From Camillea tinctor (taxonomy: Eukaryota > Ascomycota > Sordariomycetes > Xylariales > Xylariaceae), in contig MU394051.1 in NCBI GenBank assembly GCA_022578605.1, forward strand, positions 1,723,664-1,787,663: a stretch of 64,000 nt of DNA, read 5' to 3'. The notes beneath the pieces were generated by a model. The model had not been told where the DNA came from and did no database searches. It saw only the letters and a list, made by a program, of their open reading frames with translations. The position numbers and the translations under genes were made by a program. Below, piece by piece: positions 1-11,769 of this stretch. The first letter of the stretch is position 1, and the number at the start of each line of letters is the position of its first letter.

Positions 1-1240
1 ACGAGTCTAAATCATATCTTTCTAACAACGGTGTTTCCATTAAGCCGTACAAAGACATATTCGACGATGCGACGGTGCTCAGCGACACAGCTAGGACGAA
101 CCGGGAAGATCCTCAGCAGGGCAAAAAGTTTCTTATCTCTAATAGAGCCTCTTGGGCTCTCAAGCGGGCTCTAGGCGGCGATGACATGGTCGAGGAAATC
201 AGAAGCCCCCTTGGCGATGCTAAGGCGGTCAAGAACGAAACCGAGCTAGAAGGCATGAGAGCTTGCCACATAAGAGATGGTGCTGCATTGATCGAATACT
301 TCGCTTGGCTTGAAGACCAGTTAATAAACAAGAAAGCAACCGTCGATGAAGTTGTAGCCGCAGACAAACTTGAAGCTTTCCGCGCACAGAAGAAGGACTT
401 TGTTGGACTATCATTCCCCACAATCTCATCGACAGGGCCTAAGTAAGTAACGTAATGAGCATCTGACCATTGATGTTGTTACTAACGGCGAGGGCCACAG
501 TGCCGCAGTCATCCACTACAAACCGGAGCGTGGGAACTGTGCTACTATTGATCCTAATGCCGTGTATCTCTGCGACTCAGGTGCTCAGTATCTTGATGGG
601 ACCACAGATACTACCCGGACAGTACATTTTGGACAGCCTACAGAGGCTGAGATTGAGGCTTATACGCTTGTGCTCAAGGGCAACATCGCGCTAGATATGG
701 CTATATTCCCGAAAGGGACAACAGGTTTTGCGCTAGATTGCTTGGCCCGGCAGCACCTATGGGTGAGTTTGAATTTTGGGTTTCAGGTTGATGGTTACTG
801 ACATGAAGCCTTAGCAACAAGGATTAGACTATCGTCACGGGACCGGTCACGGCGTAGGTTCCTACCTCAATGTACATGAAGGTCCCATCGGTATTGGCAC
901 CAGGGTCCAGTTCTCGGAGGTTGCTCTGTCTCCGGGCAACGTCATCTCTAATGAGCCCGGGTTCTACGAAGATGGCTCCTACGGTATCCGCATCGAAAAC
1001 ATTGTGGTAGTGAAGGAAGTGCAGACGAAGCACAAGTTTGGCGACAAGCCTTACCTCGGCTTTGAGCACGTCACTATGGTACCCTACTGCCGGAAGCTCA
1101 TCGACGCTAGTCTGTTGAGTCCCGAAGAGAAGAAGTGGCTCAACGACTATAACGCGGATATTTTTGAGAAGACCAAGAGCTACTTCGAGAACGACCAGCT
1201 GACACTGTCCTGGCTAGAAAGGGAGACTGAGCGTTTCTAG
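1..1240 (+). CDS. AMPP: Xaa-Pro aminopeptidase P (M24 metallopeptidase), 5' end cut by window
   Basis: This is the C-terminal half of an M24B aminopeptidase P, which removes an N-terminal residue preceding proline, normally in the cytosol with two Mn2+ ions. Three exons are visible: frame from base 3 to 442, 501-762 and 815-1240, with introns 443-500 and 763-814. Splicing joins [12 protein letters not shown] and [18 protein letters not shown]. The dinuclear metal site is complete: [18 protein letters not shown] gives the two Asp ligands, [10 protein letters not shown] the His, [10 protein letters not shown] and IRIENIV the two Glu. The protein ends LERETERF. The N-terminal creatinase-like domain and the start codon lie off the left edge. 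The family assignment is firm. The cytosolic location is taken from family knowledge, because the N-terminus is missing. Confidence 0.95.
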
Positions 1241-1383
1241 ACCACCTGTATAGATAGACATGGTTTTTCTTATATAGGTCGTAGTAGTCCTCTCACGAAG
1301 GAATCGTAAGGGTTAAGGTTACTACTATGTCTAGCCTTGGTTTATCTTAAGCCCCCCTTTTCTCTCGTTTCTTATGACCCTGC

Positions 1384-2150
1384 CTAGTTGGGATCTAATT
1401 GCATGAATGCCGACATGGTGAAGAATAGTCCAAATGACAGCTTGTACACCGGGTCCTCCTCTAGAGCTGCTAGTATACGGGAATACCCTAGCCGCTCCTT
1501 CACCTTCAGCTGCCGCATCAGATCGATGCCGTATCTCGATGCTATCTATTTCCCCATAATCAATAAATATCACTTTTGTAGATATATAAGTCTTTATTTT
1601 CTCTTCCCATTCCATGATAGGCGCGGAGGGATGGTGGTTTAGGGTTCAGAGATATTTTATTTATGAAACAAAGAACTTACCTGCACGACGACAATAGATA
1701 TACCCAAGATAAGAACCAGCGTGCGCGAGAAGGCGGTCACGAGGACACCGGTGAGGAGGCCTTATTCCGGGGATATTAAACGTAAGCATTGGAGTCTCTA
1801 TTCCTCATAGATAGGGAAATTATACCCGCGTGGTGTGTGCTATATGCCACAGTATACAAAATCGGGAGAGAGACAAGAAATCAAAAAAAAAAAAAGGGGG
1901 AGAGGGGAGAGGACTAGGGAGAGATCTTACCGGCTATGCTACCCCCCGAGAGCTGCCTCATCATCCCCGGACTCAGCGTCCCATTATCACCCTTTTCCAA
2001 AGCGCTCTGTCTCGGCGCGGCCCGCGCGTCCATGCGCAAGGGCCGCGAGGAACCCGGTCCGAGGGCGAGGAGCCCTAGACCGGTGCCGGTGGCGAGCCCG
2101 GGGAGGACGGGACGGATGCGGCGCAGGAGGAGCAGGCGGGCGGAGGACAT
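1384..2150 (-). CDS. FUN14 domain protein (mitochondrial outer membrane)
   Basis: Small membrane protein of the FUN14 family, which includes the mitophagy receptor FUNDC1 in animals; the fungal role is less well defined. Three exons, 1931-2150, 1681-1760 and 1384-1545, give 153 aa. The start is the ATG of MSSARLLLLRRIRP, with an Arg-rich N-terminus resembling a mitochondrial targeting segment. The hallmark core is LSGGSIAGLLTGVLV followed by SRTLVLILGISIVVVQ, forming one or two membrane segments (about residues 70-107). A second helix-forming block, ILAALEEDPVYKLSFG, lies near the end and the protein stops at MQLDPN. Introns are 170 and 135 nt, longer than most in this window. Family call strong; the function in this organism is inference. 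No LC3-interacting motif is obvious. Confidence 0.88.
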
Positions 2151-3686
2151 AGTTGCCTTTTCCTTTTTTCGGGGGTGGGCGAGGGAGGGAGGAAAGGGTA
2201 GTTGAGGTTGTAGGTTAAGGGATGTGTGTGGATATTGGGGGGGAGGGATAGGATGAGGAGAAGAAAGAAAGGTATGTATATAGTAAGGCTGGTGTTGAGC
2301 GAGCCAGTGAGTGTTGAAGTTAGATGATAGGTTGAGTGGATGATTGGGTTTGACAACACACACTATCACACACACATTCTCTCTCACGTCCTTCAACTGG
2401 AGTCAACTTCTAAAATAGAGGCTCTAGTTCATAGGTTGTCGTTGTTTTTTTTCTCCTTATTAAATTTTATGCAATGTGGAAGATTGGAAAGGGAGAGGAG
2501 AAGCAAGGCGGTGGGTATGTACATAGGCGTTATAAGCTTTTTCCAGCGTTGACGTCACTCGGTGTATATGACGCCGATAAGTAAGGGGAGCTTCGGTAAC
2601 AATGAACTACTTATGTACCTAGGTAGGTAACCTGACATATCAACTTCGATATACTCACCTACAAGTAACACACAGATAATATATGTAATAATGTCAACAT
2701 TGCATTCGGGAAAATATTATGTCATAGAACACTAATGTAATTTATATTTATGCCGCAGATATATTTACTAGTTTAGAAGAATATAACCTAAGTAGGTAGA
2801 TTAGTACCGTCCTCATCACCTGCCATGAATGAGCATCAAAGTACTTGTGTCTTCTCTAACGAACCTCTGATAAATATTTGCAGTTCCCGGGTGAGAGAAC
2901 GAGCAAGCGGCAAAACATAACACAATGCCATTTTAAATCACCACCAACAATATAGTTCTCTCATCTTCTTTCAACATGGTGGAATCAAGAAGTCCTAGAT
3001 CTTTTCCCGCCTCGTCCAGGTGAGAAGAAACGGAAGATTCGTCGTCTGTCCTTTTCATATGCATGCCATGCTTGCTCGCTTGAATATGGTCCAGAAAGAT
3101 TTTTCGCAATGCTGAACATTCCCATTCCGTAATTTGACCGCCGAACACCACATTTCTATCCTCTTCTCTCCCATCCCATCCCATCCCCTAAACGCCTTTT
3201 TTTCTCCCTCAAGGATGAGGATTTAAAAAAAAAAAAATACCCCCGTTCTTTGCCAAACCATGCGATATTATAAGGGCGGAAGCCATATATAATGGACAGC
3301 ATGGTTCAACAGAGCCCCTAGCACCATGCTGATTTCTTTGTTTTATTCTTTTTTCTTCTTTGAACCCCCAATCGTACACATCGAATACCCTCATTCCCTA
3401 TTCTCTCCTATATCTAAGTCCCCACTCCTGAGACACATAGACATATGCACATCCACCGCAAGCTCCCGGGGAGAAGAAACAAAGGCTGAAAGAAGTTGGA
3501 AAGACGGAATGAAGAAGATGGTAAAGTAAAAGCAAAAAAAAGGCTATGCGAATTAGGTAGCTGTACAATGTAATAGGCCCCGGCGAGCAGTAGGTATATA
3601 AGACGGTAGGTAGTAGAGCCCCCCTTATGTCTTGACGAGTGCATGGGTGTGTGTCAGGCAAATTGCGCAACGCGATTTGCTTCCCC
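2151..3686 (-). other. Intergenic spacer between the FUN14 and CENP-A genes
   Basis: No open frame here looks like protein. The spacer holds purine and pyrimidine tracts, a TACCTAGGTAGGTA motif at about 2616-2629, and AT-rich sequence. It should contain the FUN14 promoter (both flanking genes are on the minus strand) and the 3' end of the CENP-A transcript. Confidence 0.6.
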
Positions 3687-4289
3687 TTAGCCAATACCAC
3701 CCCATACGCCACGGATACGCCTTGCGAGCTGGATGTCCTTCTGCATGATGGTTACGCGCTTCGCATGTATAGCGCACAAGTTGGTATCTTCGAAAAGGTG
3801 CACGAGGAAGGCCTCGGCAGCCTCCTGCAGAGCCATGATAGCCTGCGACTGCCAGCGCATACCCTCGTCCGGCGGTCGGATGCCGAGCGCTATCTCACGG
3901 ACCTGTGTATCGTTCATCATGGTTAGTCTGGGCCTACTTTGCAAAATGGGAAATACAAAAAAAGGGGGAGTAGAGGGTACTAACCAGTCGCGAGAAGGGC
4001 AGTTTTCTTATTAGTAAATCGGTGTTGCTCTGCAGTTTCCGAATCTCTCTTAGTGCTTTGGTGCCCGGCCGATATCTCCGCCTCCGCGGGTATGGTATGG
4101 GGTCGCCAGCTATGGTTCGAGCGCCGGGTTAGTCAGTTGATCAACAATAAATGGTCGCTACGTTCTGCAGACAAGAACAGACGGAAACCCGCAACGGTAA
4201 CATGGGGACGACTTACGCATTACTCTCGCTGCAGATTGTCTTCCTGCTCCGCCCCCTCTGCCACCCCGTCCGGCTGATACCCGACGCAT
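3687..4289 (-). CDS. CENP-A: Centromeric histone H3 variant CENP-A (CenH3)
   Basis: Centromere-specific H3 that replaces H3 in kinetochore nucleosomes. Three exons, 4217-4289, 3985-4109 and 3687-3902, give 137 aa. The histone fold is clear: [19 protein letters not shown], then [16 protein letters not shown], then [18 protein letters not shown] and [20 protein letters not shown]. Three features mark it as CenH3 rather than canonical H3: [12 protein letters not shown] in alpha-2, an extended divergent loop 1 ([14 protein letters not shown]), and a C-terminal [11 protein letters not shown] tail instead of RRIRGERA. The N-tail (about 33 residues) is Arg/Gly-rich with no lysine. The start ATG at 4289 has an in-frame stop two codons upstream. 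Exon 1 is the least certain part because N-tails are not conserved; the other exons are firm. Canonical fungal H3 is excluded by loop 1 and the tail. Confidence 0.93.
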
Positions 4290-5765
4290 GGCTCAATTAT
4301 ACGCGCACGCGTGTGTCGCCGTAGATTTTTAACAAGGCTGAGTTTCTTCTTTGACCCGGGTCATACACAAGTCGACGGTGGTGTGTATATGTTCAACAAT
4401 CGTATTATAAGCACCCGCGGGTCGCCCGAGTCGCAATCGCAAATAGTCTTAGCAGATTCAAGCGCGTGAGTGTCTCTAAGATACCGGTATAATGTAGTCG
4501 CAAAGCAGACGGAAAATTGCGCCAGAACAAAATTTGTATAAAGGGGAAATGCGACAGCGTAAGAGTTTGGGAGGGTATAGAATATAGAGAGATAGAGAGG
4601 GATGGATGGTTGGGATGTAAGTTTTGTCTTTTCCTTTCGCGAACGAAATTGGTTTAGTACATAGTACATTCCTCAAAGATATAGAGGAGAAGTAAGAAGA
4701 AGGAGTAGAAAAAAGATTGAAAATCCGAAGCCGGGTTATGGTGAAAGAAATGGGAATGTAGAGAGAAAAAAAAGACCAAAGAAAAAAAAAGAAAAAAAGA
4801 AAAGATTAGAGAGGAAATTCAAGTGGCTGGTAAATTCAATTCTCGAACCACGAGCCTTAGAGTTCACCCGTCGCAACGCGCCTCCCCCATGAACGCGTGT
4901 GAACCCCCCCAGCCATTCAATTAAAACCCCTGTCAATTGCACGCGCACTCAACTCCCTTCTTTCAGCCGCCTTTCCCTGCAGCTGTTACAGATCCAAGGT
5001 TCCAATTCGAGAAGGAATTCCCCCACTAGCCACGAACAACAAGCCACAATGCACATAATGCATTTCAGATAGATGGGTCCTGGCTAACCTACACTAGTCC
5101 AACTTTCAGACCCGATAGCATATCAACCCCCTATTGCAAAGATTTTTGTCATCCATATTCACAATTACACCATACTAAAAATATTGTTGCACTTAGATAG
5201 CCAAGTAGGTAAACATTAGGGAAGGATTGTAAATTCGATATATCTATTAGAAGGCTCTCTAAATAACTCGTACTATCATGTCTTTTGTAGTCTTGTAATT
5301 TTTTTTTGTTTGGTTTGGTTTCCTTCCCCTTTCCCCCCTCGTTTCATCTGAACCCTTTCCCTCGCAAAAGTCCAAAGGTTATATACCTTCATTGGCCTCC
5401 CAAGCACGAGGAATCGAATCAAGAGGAAGATAACAGAAACAGCCCCCTAAAAATTATCTTCTCGTCCCTGTCTCAATTGCGCCGTCCTGATGTAAATAAT
5501 GGTCCGTAGAGCTCCGTTGTCTCATAAGTGTTGTGTTAAAAAGTTTTATACCAGAATCAACAAGCCCTCTTTCTTTTCCGACTTCAACCTGAATCGAGTA
5601 AATATTATACAGTAATGTAGTCGAAGTGTAAAGGGGACCGTCGGACGGGTTGCTTAACCGGCTCGCAGTGTGCTTTGCCCTTTTAGAATGTAACTCGCTC
5701 TACCGGCGCGTAGTCTCGGGGTCCGAGAAAAGTGCCATCGCCCACCACAGCTTTTATCTTCCCCT
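4290..5765 (-). other. Intergenic spacer upstream of CENP-A
   Basis: No gene is recognisable. The spacer contains an A-rich purine tract around 4760-4810 and pyrimidine-rich stretches around 5310-5350. It should carry the CENP-A promoter and the 3' untranslated region of the GDP-mannose transporter gene. Confidence 0.6.
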
Positions 5766-7159
5766 TTAAGAGTTGGCGTCGCGGTTGCTCTGCGAGCTGG
5801 CGCTGATCGCAGGTTGTGAGATCGGCAATGAGTTCTTAGCCAGCTGCGACTGGCGCACCTTAGCCCAAGCATACACAATACCACTGACAAAACCGATGAA
5901 GATGGCCGAGACACTTCCCACGGTGACGGGCGCCGAAAAGAAGATCAGACCGCTAACCGCAATGGGGAGCTTGTTGAGGGCTCCGACCATGGAGTAGGTA
6001 GTTGAGGAGGTAACACGGATGCACCAAGCAGAGCAGTACGAGATGAAGATGGCCGCCATGCCCGAGTAGATCATACCAATGAAGAGAGCGTTTCGCGACT
6101 CAGGAGGGAAGTTCCGGGTCAGGTTCTCGCTCGACCAGTCTTCAGCGACAAGGGAGCAAACGATAAGGACGGGGATGGTGAGGAGGTTGTTGTAGAACAT
6201 GGCTATATGCGCAAACTTTAGTCAACAACTATTTTACCTTCTTTAAACATGTGCGATATGACTTGGAATGACTTACTGTCCCAATCCTTGAAGTTCATGT
6301 TCTTGATAACCTTACGCATGCCCAGAACATAGGATGCGGTGCAGAAGACGTTAAGACCCATCCAAGCATAGCCGGCGTTCAGCGTAGCAAGAGCAGCAGC
6401 AGCTTCGGGAGTCTGACTGGCACTCCGGGTATCTGCCCAAGCGGCAACAACGGAACTGAGGACCATAAGACCAAAAGACAGGAGAGCCAGTGGAGTGACG
6501 CTTCCTCCAAACCATAGGACCTCGCCATAGGCAATGACGATGATAGTCAAGTTCTTAAAGATAGTGTACACGGGAACCGACAGGTACTGGAGTGACTTTG
6601 TGCTCGTATAGATCATGCCGACCAGGAGGAGGGAGATGGGGAACCCTGGACGTTTGTTAGTAATTCGGGATGTTACCGCCACTTCGTAAATCGACCGCCC
6701 GATTAGGCAGATACATACATCGCTTTCCCTTGTTGACGTCGAAAGGAGCCAGGTTTTTGATCAAACCGGCCTGCTTGCAGGCTTCGATAGTCACTATACA
6801 AACGATTGACTACATAATTGGGGGGGTGAGAGGTCAGCAATAGCCCTATATCCCCTATGGCCACTCGGAAAAGAACGGCTATTTACCTGGACCGCAAGGT
6901 AGAAGAAGTTGAGGTTCCACTCAGATCCCGACACAACATATTTGTTGACGACGGTCATGCTAATCGAGGACAGACAGTAGGCCAGGATAGAGATGGTCGG
7001 GTTGTTCTCGATCTTAGAAATCCGCGAGGAGAGCAGGTGGTTTTGCGATGAGGCGCGCGAAGGGCGCGGCGGGATAAAGGAGTCCTTCTCGCCATAAGGA
7101 CTTCTCGATGCCGAGTCGGGCATGCGGATGGCATAATCCTCGTTCTTCTTATCCGACAT
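5766..7159 (-). CDS. VRG4: GDP-mannose transporter (Golgi nucleotide-sugar transporter)
   Basis: Imports GDP-mannose into the Golgi lumen in exchange for GMP, supplying protein and lipid mannosylation. Four exons, 6887-7159, 6719-6809, 6277-6645 and 5766-6202, give 389 aa, the usual length. Introns are 77, 73 and 74 nt; splicing recreates [14 protein letters not shown] and KDWDTMFYNNLL. The protein has a cytosolic Ser-rich N-terminus and about ten hydrophobic helices, beginning with [20 protein letters not shown]. Two family motifs are present: FYNNLL and [12 protein letters not shown], the GALNK box known to contact the nucleotide sugar in yeast Vrg4. Ends QSNRDANS. The [14 protein letters not shown] context separates it from the other triose-phosphate/nucleotide-sugar carriers. 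Very confident for family and substrate. Symbol by homology to yeast VRG4 (GMT1/gmtA in other fungi). Confidence 0.95.
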
Positions 7160-8562
7160 GTTGAGCGGTTGTTGGAGGGGAATGGGGAGGTACTCGCAAG
7201 AAGAGGGTCGTAAGCGGTGTTGTTGTTTCCGCGACGGTTAGTTGTCCTCGTGCCGACGTCCGCTCAATCAACTTTGAGAAGGCAAAGAGGTAAAGGTCGG
7301 TGATGAGATATCAAGATAGATAAGAAAAAAAAAGAGGTCCTCAAGTGGATAAAGGGGAGGACGATCTCTGTGGATGAGGCGGAGTTTGTGTGTGTATATG
7401 TATGTGTGGACTTAACGCGCGTTGCGCAAAAGATACAAGAGACAACGACACAAGACAAAAAAGCCCAAGTGAAGAAACTCGAGATCCACAGATAAAGAAG
7501 AGGATGAGGGATGAGGGATGGGGATGGTGGAGGACAGCTGAAAGATAGAAAAAAAAAAGGGACCCTTCAACGAATTGAAGATTTTGTTTTAAGTCAACGA
7601 GCGAAGAAATTCTTTTTTTCCCTAACAGAAAAGAGAGAACGCGTGTCTGGGGCTGGGATTAGAATTTGATCAGGGTAATTTACGAGGTACCATCGAAAAA
7701 ACGAGCGGCATCGAACTTTGGGGGGACATGTGGTTGACTTGGGACTTGAGACTTGGGACTTTGGACTTTACCACCAGATGGAATGGATTTTGGCCTCTCT
7801 CCTTGGTGGAGACCCTGATGTGGCTTAGCTCGTGCCCGACCTGTAATCTTATAATCTTAGGTAATACATACTAATTTTATCTATTTGTCCGTGCCACCGG
7901 GACTACCTAATCTACATAACCTTATGTAGGTTATGCAGCTAACAAAGCTTCTAAGTTGGGTGTAAGATCATCCATATAGATAATACCTATTCCAGCTCAT
8001 GCTTCATGTTGGATACATATATAGGTTACGTGAGTTATGGTTACTAGTAACGTTGACACTAGATTTAGGTAGCACTGGCATCGTTCTTAATACACTTGAA
8101 AAAAAAGGGAACCCGCTCAACTGTGAGGAACCTCTCCATAATTCTGCCTTGTTCAGATTCCTTGTAAAATATCTAATCTTTCCCACGGTACTGGGTCTGA
8201 TATATATCTATATAGGAGGTATGATATAGGACACAACTTTTGTGCTAGGTACCTAGGGTACATACAATATCATACGCTTATATATACCAGTAGTGCAGTT
8301 TAAACTTGGCATTATATAGTTATATAGTTATACTAGATACTAAGTTTTCCATATTGCTATTCGTCGTATTTTTTTCTAATGAAATGCATGTATTCTCGTA
8401 AGTTAAAAATTGTTGGTTTGGTTTTCTTTCCTTGCCTTATTTTTTTTTTTTGGGGGGGGGGCATTGGCAAACATAGGTGCCTCTATTTATAGTAGTCGAG
8501 GCAAGTATGCAGTCTGCGTATCGCATGTAGAAATGGACTTATCCCTTCCCTTCCCTCCCCCT
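7160..8562. other. Intergenic spacer with short tandem and homopolymer runs
   Basis: No gene is seen. A degenerate heptamer array, ACTTGGG/ACTTGAG, occupies about 7737-7770, and a T-run followed by a G-run lies at about 8441-8461. TAGGTACCTAGG-type motifs occur near 8245-8257. The part next to 7160 is pyrimidine-rich on the minus strand and is probably the VRG4 promoter and leader. Confidence 0.55.
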
Positions 8563-9733
8563 TTAAGTATCGTGGTCTTGAACCTCCACATTAGCATCTC
8601 CCATTTCTTCCTCCCTTTCGCGGTCTCGCTCCTGCTTGTCTGCCGCTGGCCCCGAGGCTGCGGAAGTACCCTCCGTCTCGGGGGCCGCGGGGTAGTTTAG
8701 ATGCTTCCAATCCTCGAGCTCTTCAGTGACCGATCGGAGGCGGTCGCGTATGCTCTCGATGGCGTAGCTGCCGAGCACCAGGCGTAAGGGCGGATAGGAG
8801 CAGTGGGCAAGCTGCCACACCAGCTCAGCGCACTTAACGGCGCTCGTGGGCTGGCGATCCCCGAGCCACTGCACCATGCGTTTGGCGTGGAGCGCCGGCG
8901 ACGTCGCGTGGGCATAGGCCTCGCTGGCGGGTTTAATGAGGAAATGGCCCCACGTGGGTAAGGGGTTCACGTTAGAGTCGGGCTCGTCGCGCCGCACCAG
9001 GCCGGGCTCTACCAGCGTGGCCTTGACGTTGAACGAGTCGATCTCGTAGAGCATGGCCTCGATGAGGCCCTCGACGGCGTACTTGGTCGCGCAGTATGGA
9101 CCCAGGCCCGGCACGCCGAGGGCGCCGCTCGTGGAGCTAAAGATGAGGTAGCGGCCAGCGCCCTGCTGGCGGAAGTAGGGTAGGCTAGCCTGAATGATAT
9201 GCAGGGTGCCCATAAAGTTGGTTTCGAACTGGTTACGGATCTCGTGCTCGTCCTGGTCCTCGCAGGCCCCGATAACGCCATATCCGGAGCAGTTAGCCAC
9301 GACATCGATGCGGCCAAAGTGCTCTAGAGTTTTGTCGATAACGCGCGAGACGCTCTGTCGCGCGCGCACGTCACACAGCATGCCTAAGCAGTTCTCGTGC
9401 TGGTTGGCCATTTCCTCCGGAGTGCTCTCAAATGTCCGGCCTACATCTGTCACGCGATCACCCCTAGCGAGAGCGCATTTGACGAGCGAGCGGCCCATAT
9501 GGCCAGTGCCCCCGAATACCTAGGAGTTGCAGTGAGTCGATGTGCTCAGAATTACAAACGCGAATGGCGAGAACACTCACAACCCATACAAGCTGTTTCC
9601 GCGGCGAGTTAGGTAGAGGGGGCTCACAGCTCGCGGGCAATAGTAACTTTCCCCTCGAAACACTCAGGCTTCCGGTGCCGGTGCCGGCTGGTGAAGCAGC
9701 AGCTGCATCAGATACAACAGATTTAGAATCCAT
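8563..9733 (-). CDS. Short-chain dehydrogenase/reductase (SDR), substrate unknown
   Basis: NAD(P)-dependent oxidoreductase of the classical SDR type. Two exons, 9581-9733 and 8563-9519, with a 61-nt intron, give 369 aa. Splicing completes the Rossmann nucleotide loop VWVVFGGTGHMGRS (Gly-rich residues 54-60), which is broken if exon 2 is read alone. The catalytic set is present: SSTSG at about 179-183 and YCATK with Tyr193 and Lys197. The usual NNAG is NCSG here. A 50-residue Ala/Ser-rich head precedes the fold, and a charged, probably disordered tail (RDREREEEM) follows it, so the protein is longer than the roughly 280-aa standard SDR. No neighbour suggests a pathway, and the substrate cannot be told. 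The start codon sits only three bases after a TACCTACCTACCTAGG run, so the leader may be short. Confidence 0.9.
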
Positions 9734-10880
9734 TGCCTAGGTAGGTAGGTAATTAATCTCTATCGACGGTTCGTCATGCTGCGTTGCTACTCCGCTTTGC
9801 TCTTGTACTTCGACATATTAGGTAGGTTAGCAATATCATGAACTGGCAGGATGAGACAGCTGACGTGGTTGTAGGCTAAAAATAAAAAATAAAAATAAAA
9901 AATAAAATAAAATTAGGATGGGAATAAGAAGTTATGTATTTTGGTTCATTTGCAATTCGATTTTTATTATCTTTTTGTCTGCTGCAAATGTAGCAGCGGA
10001 AGATGTTCCGTTCCAATGAGTTGTGTTGCGTTGTGCTGAGAGGTTCAAGTTGTGTTGTAACCCGGAAGAGAACCGAACTAGGTGCAACTTTGGCGACCCA
10101 AGACCCCGCATTATTACCTACGTACAGCTTTAACCCACCCCAAAACTTCCCCGGGAACTTGTCAACCAGTCGATTCCGAGCTTACTAGCTGTGCAGGTAG
10201 CGCACATGATGTTACTAAGATGTAGTTATCTGCAAACTTACCTGTAATTCTCCAATGGCTGTACGCCTGTTTCACATATACAAGTTAGATCCTGTATAAT
10301 ATCAATGCTAATACTAACATATACTACTGAATCACTAACCGCCTACTTCTCCCGTATTAAAACTGTCAATTAAGAATAGGTACCTAGTGAGGCATATTAG
10401 GTGAGCTATTTTACCCTTGGAAGTTGGTTGGTATGTACATACCTACCTACCTACCTACATTGACGTCAGCGGGTTAGTTAGTGGGGTCCATGTCTAAGGT
10501 ATGGGTTGGCGACAGCATGGTATAGGTTACCTACTGTCTACCTACCTCACTTACATGTGATGTATGGTGATAGTCTTCTCAGTTAATATAACAATGGGTA
10601 AATATACGAGGTGGTTGAAACTCAATCCAAGGGGTTTTTGAGATTCATTTTATTCATCAAATCATCAAATTAAACCTAACCAGTCCATCAAGTCCATTTG
10701 CCAAACCCTCCCTTTTTTTCTCTCTCGCTCCCTTTAGTAACAAAACGACTGACAACTACACCGGGGCCTTGAACATCGCTATCTATCCCCGTCACTATGA
10801 CCGTAACCTTGACCGCTAACTTTACCTTTTGAAAGACTAATGTAAGCTCTCATCTCATCTATACCGAAACCGTATATTTC
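9734..10880. other. Intergenic spacer rich in TACCTA motifs
   Basis: No coding potential is seen. CCTAGGTAGGTAGGTA at 9736-9751, a run of TACC units at about 10440-10459, an AAAAAT-type simple repeat at about 9879-9915 and a CTTT-rich stretch at 10706-10735 are visible. It should contain the SDR promoter and the ADI1 3' untranslated region. Confidence 0.55.
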
Positions 10881-11708
10881 TTAGTTGACAAATTGCTCGA
10901 CATATGCCTTGCGGTGTTCGTTCGCATCTAGTTCTCCAGAGCGGTTGAGGGGTGTCCACTTGGGTTCATCCTTGAAGAGGCGCATCGCTTGGATGTACTG
11001 TGTATACGGAGGATATGGTAGGTATAGATCAGCTTCTGTGCCTCTTTTGTTACTATGTAACCGGGGCATTGCTGGACTTACGTTTGCCTCGTCTGTGGTG
11101 AACCTATGGTAGATGCCAGGAGGCAGGATAATCAGGTCGTCCTGTGATAAAGAAAGAGAACTTGGTATCAGCACATCATCCTCCTTATACCCGACTATGA
11201 GCTAGCTTAGTTTGCTAGCTAGGTCTGCCTACGCACCTTCTCGAGCTGGATGCGCACCCAGGCGTCGTCCTTGGAGCGCACGTCGAAGAAGCCCTGGCCG
11301 TCGCGAATGTAGCGGATCTCCTCATCTTCGTGCAAGTGCTCATGGAAGAAACTCTTGACTTTATCCTCGTATACGGCGCCCATCTTCTCGGGCGATACGG
11401 TGATCTCGTCGCGGTTCCTGTACCCGCGCTCGCGCGCCAGTTCGTCCACGCTGGCCACCTCCGGCATCCGGTAGTATAGCACTCCTAGTGCCTTCAGATC
11501 GGCCTCCCCGACATCCTTGCCCGAGTCGTGCGGTAGGCGCTGGTCGCCCTAGGTAAACAACAAAGAAGAGACATGAGTAAGTGATCGATATTGGGTAGAT
11601 ATTTAGGCTATTGGACGGGTCTGTCCGACTATGCATATATATATAAGAGCAATGCGGGGCCATTGCATGAAAACTTACTGGGAGGTTGTCGTATAGATAT
11701 GCCCTCAT
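10881..11708 (-). CDS. ADI1: Acireductone dioxygenase (methionine salvage)
   Basis: Cupin metalloenzyme that oxidises acireductone to the 2-oxo precursor of methionine (Fe2+ form) in the methionine salvage pathway. Four exons, 11679-11708, 11237-11548, 11082-11141 and 10881-10997, give 172 aa, close to the usual 179. The first exon codes only [10 protein letters not shown]. Metal ligands are all present: [15 protein letters not shown] gives His81, His83 and Glu87, and [10 protein letters not shown] gives His126. The characteristic C-terminal block [15 protein letters not shown] is intact. Introns are 130, 95 and 84 nt. The start lies about 150 bp from a sequence gap, so the promoter sequence is unreliable. 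No other salvage-pathway gene is nearby. Confidence 0.95.
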
Positions 11709-11769
11709 TATTTCTTGTCCTCTTTGGCCTTTTTTTTTAAATAAAATAAAGGGGGGGGGGGGGGGGGGT

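Noticed and set aside
2075..2396. Minus-strand frames extending upstream of the FUN14 start (Leu/Pro/His-rich)
   Set aside because: They lie in the pyrimidine-rich leader; the conserved protein begins at the ATG at 2150.
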